Below are positions 24,170 through 33,630 of a stretch of DNA of 64,000 bases, one piece after another. Source of the stretch: Pseudomonas lactis (GTDB lineage Bacteria; Pseudomonadota; Gammaproteobacteria; Pseudomonadales; Pseudomonadaceae); NCBI RefSeq assembly GCF_001439845.1, contig NZ_JYLO01000010.1, forward strand, positions 186,001 to 250,000. The letters are read 5' to 3'. Numbering within the stretch: position 1 is the stretch's first letter; each line of letters opens with the position of its first letter. The position numbers and the translations under genes are program-made. The notes under the pieces were generated by a model. It was not told where the DNA came from and did not search any database. It saw only the letters and a list, made by a program, of their open reading frames with translations.

Positions 24170-24841
24170 TCAGCAACTGCACAGCGCGTTATCCAGCACC
24201 TTGCGCAACTCCAGCGGGTGATCCACCACCACATCCGCGCCCCAGTGGCGGGGGTTGTCGTCCGGGTGGATATAGCCGTAGGTGACCGCCGCCGTGCGCG
24301 TGCCGGCGTCGCGGCCGGATTCGATGTCGCGCAGGTCATCGCCCACGAACAGCACGCTGGCCGGGTCCAGGTCGAGCATCTTGCACGCCAGGATCATGGG
24401 CTCCGGGTCGGGCTTGCTGTTTTTTACGTGGTCCGGGCAGATCAGCACGGCCGAACGCTCGGCCAGGCCCAGCCGTTGCATGATCGGTTCGGCAAAGCGC
24501 ACCGGCTTGTTGGTGACCACGCCCCAGATCAGCTTGGCTTTCTCGATGTCTTCCAGCAGTTCGGCCATGCCGTCGAACAGTTTGCTGTGCACTGCGCAAT
24601 CTTTGAGGTAACGCTCCAGGAATTCCTGGCGCAGTTCCTCAAAGCCCGGCGACTCGGGGTCCATCGAGAAGGTCACGGCAACCATCGCCCGGGCACCGCC
24701 GGAGATTTCATCGCGGATGTGCTGCGGGTTGATCGGTTCCAGGCCTCGGTCGGCGCGCATGGCCTGGCAGATGGCGATAAAGTCCGGCGCGGTATCCAGC
24801 AGGGTACCGTCCATGTCGAAGAGAACCGCTCGCAACTTCAC
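24170..24841 (-). CDS. mupP: MupP: N-acetylmuramic acid 6-phosphate phosphatase (HAD)
   Basis: A 223-residue HAD phosphatase with motif I FDMDGTLLDT (D9, D11), Lys in KNSKPDPEP and motif IV FVGDDLRDIESG. It was long annotated as phosphoglycolate phosphatase. In pseudomonads this gene, adjacent to ubiG, is MupP of the MurU cell-wall recycling route: it removes the 6-phosphate from MurNAc-6-P, feeding UDP-MurNAc and lowering fosfomycin sensitivity. It lies 4 bases after ubiG, on the same strand. Confidence 0.87.
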   Translation of the reverse strand: MKLRAVLFDMDGTLLDTAPDFIAICQAMRADRGLEPINPQHIRDEISGGARAMVAVTFSMDPESPGFEELRQEFLERYLKDCAVHSKLFDGMAELLEDIEKAKLIWGVVTNKPVRFAEPIMQRLGLAERSAVLICPDHVKNSKPDPEPMILACKMLDLDPASVLFVGDDLRDIESGRDAGTRTAAVTYGYIHPDDNPRHWGADVVVDHPLELRKVLDNALCSC

Positions 24842-24845
24842 AGGC

Positions 24846-25544
24846 TTACTCCTCGCGCAGGGTCTGGATCATGTAGTTGACGTCAACGTCGTTGGCCAGC
24901 TTGTAGTGCTTGGTCAGCGGGTTGTAGGTCAGGCCGATGATGTCCTTGACGGTCAGCCCGGCCTGGCGGCTCCACGCACCCAGCTCGGAAGGGCGGATGA
25001 ATTTCTTGAAATCATGGGTGCCGCGCGGCAGCAGCTTCATGATGTATTCGGCGCCGATGATCGCGAACAGGTAAGCCTTGGGGTTGCGGTTGATGGTGGA
25101 GAAGAACACCTGGCCGCCGGGCTTGACCATACGAAAGCACGCACGGATCACCGAGGACGGATCCGGCACGTGTTCGAGCATTTCCAGGCAGGTGACCACG
25201 TCGAACTGCTCGGGCATTTCCTCAGCCAGGGCTTCGGCGGTGATCTGGCGGTACTCCACGCTCACGCCGGATTCGAGCTGGTGCAACTGGGCTACGGCCA
25301 GCGGCGCTTCGCCCATGTCGATGCCCATGACGGTGGCGCCGCGCTGGGCCATGGCTTCGCTGAGAATGCCGCCGCCGCAACCGACGTCCAGCACCTTCTT
25401 GCCGGCCAGGTTGACGCGCTCGTCAATCCAGTTGACCCGCAGTGGGTTGATGTCGTGCAGGGGTTTGAATTCGCTCTCACGGTCCCACCAGCGGTGGGCC
25501 AGGGCTTCAAACTTGGCGATTTCGGCGTGGTCGACGTTGCTCAT
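24846..25544 (-). CDS. ubiG: UbiG: 3-demethylubiquinone-9 3-O-methyltransferase
   Basis: A 232-residue class I methyltransferase with SAM motif VLDVGCGGG (51-59), the UbiG hallmark HRWWDRESEFKPLHDINPLR and a FDVVTCLEMLEHV segment. It performs both O-methylations of ubiquinone synthesis at the inner membrane. The start at 25544 (MSNVDHAEIAKFEAL) gives the family length; 34 upstream codons are open but unrelated. It is in an operon with mupP and probably with the YciK-type gene. Confidence 0.95.
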   Translation of the reverse strand: MSNVDHAEIAKFEALAHRWWDRESEFKPLHDINPLRVNWIDERVNLAGKKVLDVGCGGGILSEAMAQRGATVMGIDMGEAPLAVAQLHQLESGVSVEYRQITAEALAEEMPEQFDVVTCLEMLEHVPDPSSVIRACFRMVKPGGQVFFSTINRNPKAYLFAIIGAEYIMKLLPRGTHDFKKFIRPSELGAWSRQAGLTVKDIIGLTYNPLTKHYKLANDVDVNYMIQTLREE

Positions 25545-25608
25545 GGTCAATCCTCTGAATCTGATAAGTCGGTTTGTCGTTGCTGAGCTCATGGGTTCAG
25601 CAATGGCG

Positions 25609-26940
25609 TTATTCGCTGTGCCCGCTGATGCGTTGGCCCCAGGCAATGGCCGTGGCGGTCAACTGTTGTTCATCCATGCGGGTCAATTGCCTGTCGTCGA
25701 GCAATGGCTTGCCGGCGACCCAAAGGTGTTTCACACAATCGCGTCCGGTGGCATATATAAGCTGTGAGACCGGATCGTAGATCGGTTGTTGCGCCAGCCC
25801 GGAAAGATCAAAGGCGACGATGTCTGCCGCCTTGCCGACTTCCAACGAGCCAATCTGGCTGTCCAGGCCCATCGCCCTGGCACCGTTGAGCGTAGCCATG
25901 CGCAAGGCGCGGTGGGCATCCAGCGCAGTCGCCGAGCCGGCCACGGCCTTGGCCAGCATCGCCGCCGTGCGGGTTTCGCCGAGCAAATCCAGGTCATTGT
26001 TGCTGGCAGCGCCGTCGGTGCCGATGGCCACGTTGACGCCAGCCTGCCACAAGCGCTCCACCGGGCAAAAGCCGCTGGCCAGTTTCAGGTTCGATTCCGG
26101 GCAGTGAATGACGCTGGTGTTGCTTTCTACCAGTAAAGCCAGGTCGTCTTCGCTGATTTGGGTCATGTGCACGGCCTGAAAACGCGGGCCCAGCAGGCCA
26201 AGGCGAGCCAGGCGCGCCAATGGCCGCTCGCCGGTCTGCTCGACGGCTTGCTGCACTTCGAAGGCGGTTTCGTGAACGTGCATATGGATCACGGCGTCCA
26301 GCTCTTCGGCGATTACCCGGATCTTTTCCAGGTTGGCATCGCACACGGTGTAGGGCGCGTGAGGGCCGAAGGTGATCTTGATGCGCGGGTGGTGCTTGAG
26401 GTCGCCGAACAGCTCGATACCCTGGCGAATCGCCTCGTCGGCACTGCTGGCGCCGGGGATCGGGAAGTCGAGGATCGGCAACGCGATCTGCGCACGCATA
26501 CCGCTGTTGTGCACGCAGTCACTGGCGACCTTGGGGTAGAAATACATGTCCGAGAAGCAGGTGATGCCGCCCTTGATCTGCTCGGCAATGGCCAGGTTGG
26601 TGCCGTCGCGCACAAACGCTTCATCGACCCACTTGGCTTCAGCCGGCCAGATATGTTTTTCCAGCCAGGTCATCAGCGGCAAATCGTCGGCCAGGCCGCG
26701 GAACAGAGTCATGGCGGCATGGCCGTGGGCATTGACCAGGCCAGGGCTGAGCAGCATACCGGGCAGTTCGCGCACCTCGCGCGCCGCCAGCTTCAACGCC
26801 GCGTCCCGTGGCCCGATAAAGGCAATGCAGCCATCGCGAATGCCCAGGCCATGCTCCTTGAGCACCACGCCAGCGGGCTCGACGGGTACCAGCCAGGTCG
26901 GCAGCAGCAACAAGTCGAGCGGGGCGGCAGTGTAGGTCAT
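25609..26940 (-). CDS. mtaD: 5'-methylthioadenosine deaminase (TRZ/ATZ amidohydrolase)
   Basis: A 443-residue amidohydrolase with metal-binding H72 and H74 in VNAHGHAAMT, a HMHVHE segment, the SNLKLASG motif and the final Asp in IGTDGAASNN. The P. aeruginosa orthologue in this position deaminates 5'-methylthioadenosine to methylthioinosine, a Pseudomonas-type branch of methionine salvage. It is divergent from mtnA, which acts later in the same route. S-adenosylhomocysteine deamination is a possible side activity. The gene symbol follows the MtaD family name. Confidence 0.87.
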   Translation of the reverse strand: MTYTAAPLDLLLLPTWLVPVEPAGVVLKEHGLGIRDGCIAFIGPRDAALKLAAREVRELPGMLLSPGLVNAHGHAAMTLFRGLADDLPLMTWLEKHIWPAEAKWVDEAFVRDGTNLAIAEQIKGGITCFSDMYFYPKVASDCVHNSGMRAQIALPILDFPIPGASSADEAIRQGIELFGDLKHHPRIKITFGPHAPYTVCDANLEKIRVIAEELDAVIHMHVHETAFEVQQAVEQTGERPLARLARLGLLGPRFQAVHMTQISEDDLALLVESNTSVIHCPESNLKLASGFCPVERLWQAGVNVAIGTDGAASNNDLDLLGETRTAAMLAKAVAGSATALDAHRALRMATLNGARAMGLDSQIGSLEVGKAADIVAFDLSGLAQQPIYDPVSQLIYATGRDCVKHLWVAGKPLLDDRQLTRMDEQQLTATAIAWGQRISGHSE

Positions 26941-27010
26941 CGCAGGCTTCTTCCCAGGCAGCTATAAAAGAAGGGCGAAGTATACCCGAGCGCCCTGGCT
27001 GGCGGATCGC

Positions 27011-27016
27011 TATAAT
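27011..27016 (+). promoter_or_regulatory. Possible -10 element for mtnA
   Basis: A perfect TATAAT lies 34 bases before the mtnA ATG. No good -35 match is visible 17 bases upstream, so the promoter may depend on other contacts. Confidence 0.35.
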
Positions 27017-27049
27017 CGGCGGCTTTTGTTCATGAGTGCGGGGTAAGGG

Positions 27050-28120
27050 ATGCGCGACCGACTGTTGGCTGCAGAGAAAGTGAAGGCCATCCAATGGCGT
27101 GATGGCGCGCTGCACCTGCTCGATCAGCGTGTTTTGCCGTCCCATGAGAGCTGGGTAGCCTGCGTTACCGTTGAAGCAGTGGCCGACGCCATTCGCACCA
27201 TGGTGGTGCGGGGTGCACCGGCCATCGGCATCTGCGCCGCCTATGGCTTGGTGCTGGCCGCCCGTGAGCGCATCGCCGAGGGCGGTGACTGGCAGGCCGC
27301 ATGGGAAGAAGACTACGCCTTGCTGGCTCATACCCGACCGACCGCATCGAATTTGTTCTGGGCCTTGCAGCGCATGCGCGACCGCCTGGACCGCCTCAAA
27401 CAGCACGCCGACCCGCTGGTGGTGCTGGAAGCCGAAGCCGTGGCGATCCATGAAAGCGACCGGGAGGCCAATGTGGTCATGGCCCAGTTGGGCATGGAGC
27501 GGATTCGCAAGCACCAGGGCAATGCCCAGGCGATCCTCACCCATGGCAACGCCGGCGCGCTGGCTTCCGGCGGCGTTGGCACAGCCCTCGGGGTGATTCA
27601 TGCAGCGTATCTGGAGGGCTTGGTCGAGCAGGTCTATGTCAATGAAACCCGCCCATGGCTGCAAGGCTCGCGCCTGACGGCGTGGGAGTTGGCGGGCCAG
27701 GGCATCCCGGTGGCAGTGAATGCCGACTCCGCCGGGGCGCATATCCTCAAGACCAAAGGCGTGACGTGGGTGGTGGTCGGTGCTGACTGTATCGCGGCCA
27801 ATGGCGATGTGATCAGCAAGATCGGCACTTATCAGCTGGCCGTGTGTGCCATGCACCATGGCGTGCGCTTTATGGTGGTGGCGTCGAGTTCGACCCTGGA
27901 TTTGATGATGGCTACGGGGGAGGATGTTGCGCTGGAGCAGCGCGATAGTGGCGAGTTGCTTGAGGTGGATGGGCAGCGGTTGGATGTCGCGGCGTTTAAC
28001 CCTGTGTTTGATGTGACGCCTGCCGATCTGATTGATGTGATCGTGACTGAAAAGGGCGTGGTGGAGCGGCCGGATGTGGCCAAGTTGGCCAAGTTGATGT
28101 GCCGTAAGCGCCTGCATTGA
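27050..28120 (+). CDS. mtnA: MtnA: S-methyl-5-thioribose-1-phosphate isomerase
   Basis: A 356-residue member of the eIF2B-like family with the MtnA motifs VVRGAPAIGICAAYG, THGNAGALASGGVGTALG and GADCIAANGDVISKIGTYQL. It converts methylthioribose-1-phosphate to methylthioribulose-1-phosphate in methionine salvage. It is divergent from the MTA deaminase gene, so the two steps share a 109-base promoter region. Confidence 0.95.
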   Translation: MRDRLLAAEKVKAIQWRDGALHLLDQRVLPSHESWVACVTVEAVADAIRTMVVRGAPAIGICAAYGLVLAARERIAEGGDWQAAWEEDYALLAHTRPTASNLFWALQRMRDRLDRLKQHADPLVVLEAEAVAIHESDREANVVMAQLGMERIRKHQGNAQAILTHGNAGALASGGVGTALGVIHAAYLEGLVEQVYVNETRPWLQGSRLTAWELAGQGIPVAVNADSAGAHILKTKGVTWVVVGADCIAANGDVISKIGTYQLAVCAMHHGVRFMVVASSSTLDLMMATGEDVALEQRDSGELLEVDGQRLDVAAFNPVFDVTPADLIDVIVTEKGVVERPDVAKLAKLMCRKRLH

Positions 28121-28142
28121 GTGTGTGGGCGCTTGTGGGGGC

Positions 28143-28216
28143 GCTATCGCAGGCAAGCCAGCTCCCACATTTAACGGTGTTCACAAATCAAAGGTGGGAG
28201 CGGGCTTGCTCGCGAA
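28143..28216. repeat. Mixed REP halves upstream of gyrA
   Basis: A right half (GCTATCGCAGGCAAGCCAGC..., 28143-28168) is followed by a left half of a different subtype (GTGGGAGCGGGCTTGCTCGC, 28194-28216), so the order is inverted relative to normal doublets. The rest of the 424-base gap 28121-28544 is the gyrA leader, with an AT-rich TTGTGATAACAT near 28366 that may be a promoter. Confidence 0.65.
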
Positions 28217-28544
28217 TGGAGCTTGATGTCAACAAAACGTCTGCATTCCACCCTCAAAAAAAAGCACCACCGCGCCTCTGAGCCCCTCTCGTCCCCTTCA
28301 AGCCTGTCATCCGTCAAATTACTAGCCTCCATGCGCATCAGGGGGATAGGTGCGTGGCGGCGATTGTGATAACATCCGGCGGTTTCCAGGGCTGCCCCGA
28401 GGGGTGGCCTATAACGTGCAGATCCGTGTCATAACTCGTTGATTTGTCGTAAGTCGTTGTCAGGCACCGTGCCGGCAGCGGCGAGCTTCGTTCGTCCCGA
28501 ATGGATGTGACGAGGTTTCACCCGAAAAAGGAATCAGGCTTCTC

Positions 28545-31199
28545 ATGGGCGAACTGGCCAAAGAAATCCTCCCGGTCAATATCGAAGACGAGCTGAAACA
28601 GTCCTACCTCGACTACGCGATGAGCGTAATTGTCGGTCGGGCACTGCCTGATGCGCGCGATGGCTTGAAGCCCGTGCACCGGCGTGTGCTGTTCGCGATG
28701 AGCGAGCTGGGTAACGACTGGAACAAGCCGTACAAGAAATCTGCCCGTGTTGTCGGTGACGTGATCGGTAAGTATCACCCTCACGGCGACACTGCGGTGT
28801 ACGACACCATCGTTCGGATGGCACAGCCGTTTTCCCTGCGCTACCTGCTGGTAGACGGCCAGGGTAACTTCGGTTCGGTGGACGGCGACAACGCCGCGGC
28901 CATGCGATACACCGAAGTGCGCATGACCAAGCTGGCGCACGAGCTGCTGGCCGACCTGCACAAAGAAACCGTGGACTGGGTGCCGAACTACGACGGCACC
29001 GAAATGATCCCGGCGGTCATGCCAACCCGTATTCCCAACCTGCTGGTCAACGGTTCCAGCGGTATCGCCGTGGGCATGGCCACTAACATCCCGCCGCACA
29101 ACCTCGGTGAAGTCATCGACGGTTGCCTGGCCCTTATCGACAACCCTGAGCTGACCGTCGATGAGCTGATGCAGTACATCCCCGGCCCGGACTTCCCGAC
29201 CGCGGCGATCATCAACGGTCGCGCCGGCATCATCGAAGCCTACCGCACCGGTCGCGGGCGCATTTACATGCGTGCCCGCTCGATGATCGAAGACATCGAC
29301 AAGGTCGGTGGCCGCCAGCAGATCGTCATCACCGAACTCCCGTACCAGCTGAACAAGGCGCGCCTGATCGAGAAGATCGCCGAGCTGGTTAAAGAGAAGA
29401 AGCTGGAAGGCATCACCGAGCTGCGCGACGAGTCCGACAAAGACGGTATGCGCGTGGTAATCGAGCTGCGCCGTGGCGAAGTGCCTGAGGTGATCCTCAA
29501 CAACCTCTACGCCCAGACCCAGCTGCAAAGCGTGTTTGGTATCAACGTGGTTGCCCTGATCGATGGCCGCCCGCGCATCCTGAACCTCAAGGACCTGCTG
29601 GAAGCCTTCGTGCGTCACCGTCGCGAAGTGGTTACCCGCCGTACCGTGTTCGAACTGCGCAAGGCCCGCGAGCGCGGCCATATCCTGGAAGGCCAGGCGG
29701 TTGCGCTGTCGAACATCGACCCGGTGATCGCCCTGATCAAGGCCTCGCCAACCCCGTCGGAAGCCAAGGAAGCGCTGATCAGCACGCCTTGGGAATCCAG
29801 CGCCGTGGTCGCGATGGTTGAGCGCGCTGGCGCCGATTCGTGCCGCCCGGAGACCCTGGACCCGCAATACGGTCTGCGTGAAGGCAAGTACTTCCTGTCG
29901 CCAGAACAGGCCCAGGCCATCCTGGAGCTGCGTCTGCACCGCCTCACCGGCCTTGAGCACGAGAAGCTGTTGGCCGAGTACCAGGAGATCCTCAACCAGA
30001 TCGGCGAGTTGATCCGCATCCTCAGCAGCGCCGTGCGCCTGATGGAAGTGATCCGCGAAGAACTGGAAGTGATCCGCGCCGAATACGGCGACGTGCGCCG
30101 CACCGAAATCCTCGATGCGCGCCTGGACCTGACCCTGGGTGACATGATCCCGGAAGAAGAGCGCGTGGTGACCATCTCCCACGGCGGCTATGCCAAGACC
30201 CAGCCATTGGCTGCGTACCAGGCCCAGCGTCGTGGCGGTAAAGGTAAATCGGCTACCGGCGTGAAGGATGAGGACTACATCGCTCACCTGCTGGTCGCCA
30301 ACAGCCACACCACGCTGCTGCTGTTCTCCAGCAAAGGCAAGGTGTACTGGCTCAAGACCTACGAAATCCCGGAGGCCTCCCGCGCTGCCCGTGGTCGTCC
30401 GTTGGTCAACCTGCTGCCGCTGGACAGTGATGAGTACATCACCACCATGCTGCCGGTCGAGGAATACACCGAAGGTCACTTCATCTTCATGGCCACCGCC
30501 AAAGGCACCGTGAAGAAGACCCCGCTGGAATCCTTCAGCCGTCAACGCAGCGTGGGCTTGATCGCCCTGGAGCTGGATGAGGGCGACGTACTGATTTCTG
30601 CCGCCATTACCGATGGCGAACGTGAAGTCATGCTGTTCTCCGATGGCGGTAAGGTCACCCGCTTCAAGGAATCCGACGTGCGTGCCATGGGCCGTACCGC
30701 CCGCGGTGTACGCGGCATGCGCCTGCCAGAGGGGCAGAAGCTGATTTCGATGCTGATCCCGGAAGAAGGCAGCCAGATCCTCACCGCTTCCGAGCGTGGT
30801 TATGGCAAGCGCACCGCCATCAGTGAGTTCCCGGAGTACAAGCGTGGCGGCCAGGGCGTGATCGCCATGGTCAGCAACGACCGCAACGGCCGTCTGGTCG
30901 GCGCGGTGCAGGTGCTCGACGGCGAGGAGATCATGCTGATTTCCGACCAGGGCACCCTGGTGCGTACCCGTGTGGCGGAAGTGTCGAGCCTGGGCCGTAA
31001 CACCCAGGGCGTGACCCTGATCAAGCTGGCCAAGGACGAAAAACTGGTCGGCCTGGAGCGTGTGCAGGAGCCTTCGGAAGTCGAAGGTGAAGAGCTCGAA
31101 GGTGAGGAATTTGAAGGCGAGGTGATCGCAGCCGGCGATGACAACGTTGACGAGCCAACCCTCGACGCTGCCGCAGACGAAGAAGAACCGCAGGAATAA
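28545..31199 (+). CDS. gyrA: DNA gyrase subunit A
   Basis: The 884-residue protein has the breakage-reunion domain with catalytic Y122 (MRYTEVRM), the quinolone-resistance region with T83 and D87 (HPHGDTAVYD), the natural Pseudomonas state, the six-bladed CTD with GyrA box QRRGGKGK, and an acidic C-terminal tail (EELEGEEFEGEV). With GyrB it introduces negative supercoils. There is no sign of resistance changes at 83 or 87. It is followed by an intrinsic terminator and a REP doublet, so it is largely separate from serC. Confidence 0.98.
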   Translation: MGELAKEILPVNIEDELKQSYLDYAMSVIVGRALPDARDGLKPVHRRVLFAMSELGNDWNKPYKKSARVVGDVIGKYHPHGDTAVYDTIVRMAQPFSLRYLLVDGQGNFGSVDGDNAAAMRYTEVRMTKLAHELLADLHKETVDWVPNYDGTEMIPAVMPTRIPNLLVNGSSGIAVGMATNIPPHNLGEVIDGCLALIDNPELTVDELMQYIPGPDFPTAAIINGRAGIIEAYRTGRGRIYMRARSMIEDIDKVGGRQQIVITELPYQLNKARLIEKIAELVKEKKLEGITELRDESDKDGMRVVIELRRGEVPEVILNNLYAQTQLQSVFGINVVALIDGRPRILNLKDLLEAFVRHRREVVTRRTVFELRKARERGHILEGQAVALSNIDPVIALIKASPTPSEAKEALISTPWESSAVVAMVERAGADSCRPETLDPQYGLREGKYFLSPEQAQAILELRLHRLTGLEHEKLLAEYQEILNQIGELIRILSSAVRLMEVIREELEVIRAEYGDVRRTEILDARLDLTLGDMIPEEERVVTISHGGYAKTQPLAAYQAQRRGGKGKSATGVKDEDYIAHLLVANSHTTLLLFSSKGKVYWLKTYEIPEASRAARGRPLVNLLPLDSDEYITTMLPVEEYTEGHFIFMATAKGTVKKTPLESFSRQRSVGLIALELDEGDVLISAAITDGEREVMLFSDGGKVTRFKESDVRAMGRTARGVRGMRLPEGQKLISMLIPEEGSQILTASERGYGKRTAISEFPEYKRGGQGVIAMVSNDRNGRLVGAVQVLDGEEIMLISDQGTLVRTRVAEVSSLGRNTQGVTLIKLAKDEKLVGLERVQEPSEVEGEELEGEEFEGEVIAAGDDNVDEPTLDAAADEEEPQE

Positions 31200-31210
31200 G
31201 CGGACACACA

Positions 31211-31245
31211 GGGGGCGGATGAAGATTCGCCCCCTTGTTGTTTGT
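31211..31245 (+). terminator. Intrinsic terminator after gyrA
   Basis: A 7-bp stem GGGGGCG/CGCCCCC (31211-31217 and 31228-31234) with a 10-base loop and a T-rich tail, 11 bases after the gyrA stop. Confidence 0.75.
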
Positions 31246-31286
31246 CCCGTATGAAATACAGCGCCCTTTGCCTGGACGCGGTCCAT

Positions 31287-31371
31287 GTGGGAGCTGGCTT
31301 GCCTGCGATACAGGCGCCTCGGTCATTCAGTGATACCGCGGCGCTGCTATCGCAGGCAAGCCAGCTCCCAC
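31287..31371. repeat. REP doublet, GGCTTGCCTGCGATA type
   Basis: The left arm GTGGGAGCTGGCTTGCCTGC and right arm ending GCAAGCCAGCTCCCAC flank about 34 bases, between gyrA and serC. Confidence 0.8.
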
Positions 31372-31441
31372 AGATGTCCGCTCCGGAACGAGGGCGTTGC
31401 TGACATGATTGCAGCCCCACCAGATCAGAGTGAGATTGGAT

Positions 31442-32527
31442 GTGAGCAAGAGAGCCTATAACTTCTGTGCCGGTCCCGCGGCGCTTCCTGAAGCAGTCCT
31501 GCAGCGTGCGCAGGGTGAACTCCTCGACTGGCATGGAAAAGGCCTCTCCGTGATGGAAATGAGCCATCGCAGCGATGAGTTCGTGTCCATCGCCAACAAG
31601 GCCGAGCAGGACCTGCGCGACTTGCTGGGCATCCCATCCCATTACAAAGTGCTGTTCTTGCAGGGTGGTGCGAGCCAGCAGTTCGCCCAGATCCCGCTGA
31701 ACCTGCTCCCCGAAGGCGGCACTGCCGACTATATCGACACCGGTATCTGGGGGCAGAAGGCCATTGAAGAAGCCTCGCGCTACGGCCATGTCAACGTGGC
31801 AGGCACCGCCAAACCCTACGATTACTTCGCCATTCCCGGTCAGAACGAGTGGAAGCTGTCCAAGGATGCGGCCTACGTGCACTACGTCGCGAACGAAACC
31901 ATCGGCGGCCTGGAATTTGACTGGGTACCTGAAGTAGGTGACGTGCCACTGGTGTGCGACATGTCCTCGGACATCCTCTCGCGCCCGATCGACGTGTCCA
32001 AATACGGCATGATCTACGCCGGCGCGCAGAAGAACATCGGCCCGAGCGGCATCCTGGTCAATATCATCCGCGAAGACCTGCTGGGCCGCGCCCGTTCCCT
32101 GTGCCCCACTATGCTCAACTACAAGGTCGCGGCCGATAACGGCTCGATGTACAACACCCCGCCGGCGTTTGCCTGGTACCTGTCGGGCCTGGTGTTCGAA
32201 TGGCTCAAGGAGCAGGGCGGTGTCGCGGCCATGGGCAAGCTCAACGAAGAGAAGAAGCGCGTCCTGTACGACTTCATCGACGCCAGCGGCCTGTACAGCA
32301 ACCCGATCAACCTCACCGACCGCTCGTGGATGAACGTGCCGTTCCGCCTGGCTGACGACCGCCTCGACAAGCCGTTCTTGGCTGGTGCCGACGCGCGCGG
32401 CCTGCTGAACCTGAAGGGCCACCGCTCGGTGGGCGGCATGCGCGCCTCCATTTATAACGCCGTCGACATCCACGCCATCAATGCGCTGGTTGCCTACATG
32501 GCAGAGTTCGAGAAGGAACACGGCTAA
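31442..32527 (+). CDS. serC: SerC: phosphoserine aminotransferase
   Basis: A 361-residue class V PLP enzyme starting at GTG (product MSKRAYNFCAGPAALP), the family N-terminus. Twelve in-frame upstream codons from an ATG at 31409 are probably not translated. The Schiff-base lysine is K197 in YAGAQKNIGPSG. It makes phosphoserine from 3-phosphohydroxypyruvate and also serves pyridoxine synthesis. It is the first gene of the aromatic supraoperon; its TAA overlaps the pheA ATG by one base. Confidence 0.95.
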   Translation: MSKRAYNFCAGPAALPEAVLQRAQGELLDWHGKGLSVMEMSHRSDEFVSIANKAEQDLRDLLGIPSHYKVLFLQGGASQQFAQIPLNLLPEGGTADYIDTGIWGQKAIEEASRYGHVNVAGTAKPYDYFAIPGQNEWKLSKDAAYVHYVANETIGGLEFDWVPEVGDVPLVCDMSSDILSRPIDVSKYGMIYAGAQKNIGPSGILVNIIREDLLGRARSLCPTMLNYKVAADNGSMYNTPPAFAWYLSGLVFEWLKEQGGVAAMGKLNEEKKRVLYDFIDASGLYSNPINLTDRSWMNVPFRLADDRLDKPFLAGADARGLLNLKGHRSVGGMRASIYNAVDIHAINALVAYMAEFEKEHG

Positions 32528-33621
32528 TGTCTGAGCAAGAACTCAAGGCCCTGCGCGTACGCATTGACAGCCTGGACGAGAAAGTCCTGGAGCTGATCAG
32601 TGAGCGTGCGCGCTGCGCCCAGGAAGTGGCCCGGGTGAAAATGGCGTCGCTGGCGGAAGGCGAAGTGCCGGTGTTCTACCGCCCCGAGCGTGAAGCCCAG
32701 GTGCTCAAGCGCGTGATGGAGCGCAACAAGGGCCCGTTGGGCAACGAAGAGATGGCGCGGTTGTTCCGTGAAATCATGTCCTCGTGCCTGGCGCTGGAGC
32801 AGCCACTGAAAGTGGCCTACCTCGGCCCTGAAGGCACCTTCACCCAGGCCGCAGCCATGAAGCACTTCGGCCACGCGGTGATCAGCAAGCCGATGGCGGC
32901 TATCGACGAAGTCTTCCGTGAAGTCGCGGCCGGTGCGGTGAATTTTGGCGTGGTGCCGGTGGAAAACTCCACCGAAGGCGCGGTCAACCACACGCTGGAC
33001 AGCTTCCTCGAACACGACATGGTGATCTGCGGTGAGGTGGAGTTGCGTATCCACCACCACCTGCTGGTGGGTGAAAACACCAAGACCGACAGCATCAGCC
33101 GTATCTATTCCCACGCCCAGTCCCTGGCCCAGTGCCGCAAGTGGCTGGACGCCCATTACCCGAATGTCGAGCGCGTGGCGGTGTCCAGCAACGCTGAGGC
33201 GGCCAAGCGGGTCAAGGGTGAGTGGAATTCGGCGGCGATTGCCGGCGATATGGCCGCGGGCCTGTACGGCCTGACGCGCCTGGCCGAAAAAATCGAAGAC
33301 CGCCCGGATAACTCCACGCGCTTTTTGATGATCGGCAGCCAGGAAGTGCCGCCCACCGGCGACGATAAGACCTCGATCATCGTTTCCATGAGCAACAAGC
33401 CCGGCGCGCTGCATGAGCTGCTGGTGCCGTTCCACGATAACGGGATTGACCTGACGCGCATCGAGACTCGTCCTTCGCGCAGCGGTAAGTGGACCTACGT
33501 GTTCTTTATCGACTTCATCGGCCATCACCGCGACCCACTGGTCAAGGGTGTGCTGGAGAAGATCAGTCAGGAAGCCGTGGCACTCAAGGTGCTGGGCTCT
33601 TACCCGAAAGCGGTTTTGTGA
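32527..33621 (+). CDS. pheA: PheA: bifunctional chorismate mutase / prephenate dehydratase
   Basis: The 364-residue protein has three parts. An AroQ chorismate mutase domain (about 1-90, LRVRIDSLDEKVLELISERA) is followed by prephenate dehydratase (about 95-275, YLGPEGTFTQAA and the TRFLMIG motif) and a C-terminal ACT domain with the IETRPSR motif (ESRP-like), the phenylalanine-feedback site. It commits chorismate to phenylalanine. It overlaps serC by one base (TAATG) and precedes hisC by 9 bases. Confidence 0.96.
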   Translation: MSEQELKALRVRIDSLDEKVLELISERARCAQEVARVKMASLAEGEVPVFYRPEREAQVLKRVMERNKGPLGNEEMARLFREIMSSCLALEQPLKVAYLGPEGTFTQAAAMKHFGHAVISKPMAAIDEVFREVAAGAVNFGVVPVENSTEGAVNHTLDSFLEHDMVICGEVELRIHHHLLVGENTKTDSISRIYSHAQSLAQCRKWLDAHYPNVERVAVSSNAEAAKRVKGEWNSAAIAGDMAAGLYGLTRLAEKIEDRPDNSTRFLMIGSQEVPPTGDDKTSIIVSMSNKPGALHELLVPFHDNGIDLTRIETRPSRSGKWTYVFFIDFIGHHRDPLVKGVLEKISQEAVALKVLGSYPKAVL

Positions 33622-33630
33622 GGCTTTGAC

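Noticed and set aside
28785..28806. Thr83 in GyrA as a quinolone-resistance mutation
   Set aside because: Thr at 83 is the wild-type residue in Pseudomonas, and D87 is intact.
28518..31286. A 922-codon open frame antisense to gyrA
   Set aside because: It lies entirely over a certain gene, has low-complexity His/Asp/Gln-rich composition typical of high-GC antisense frames, and has no RBS or domain.
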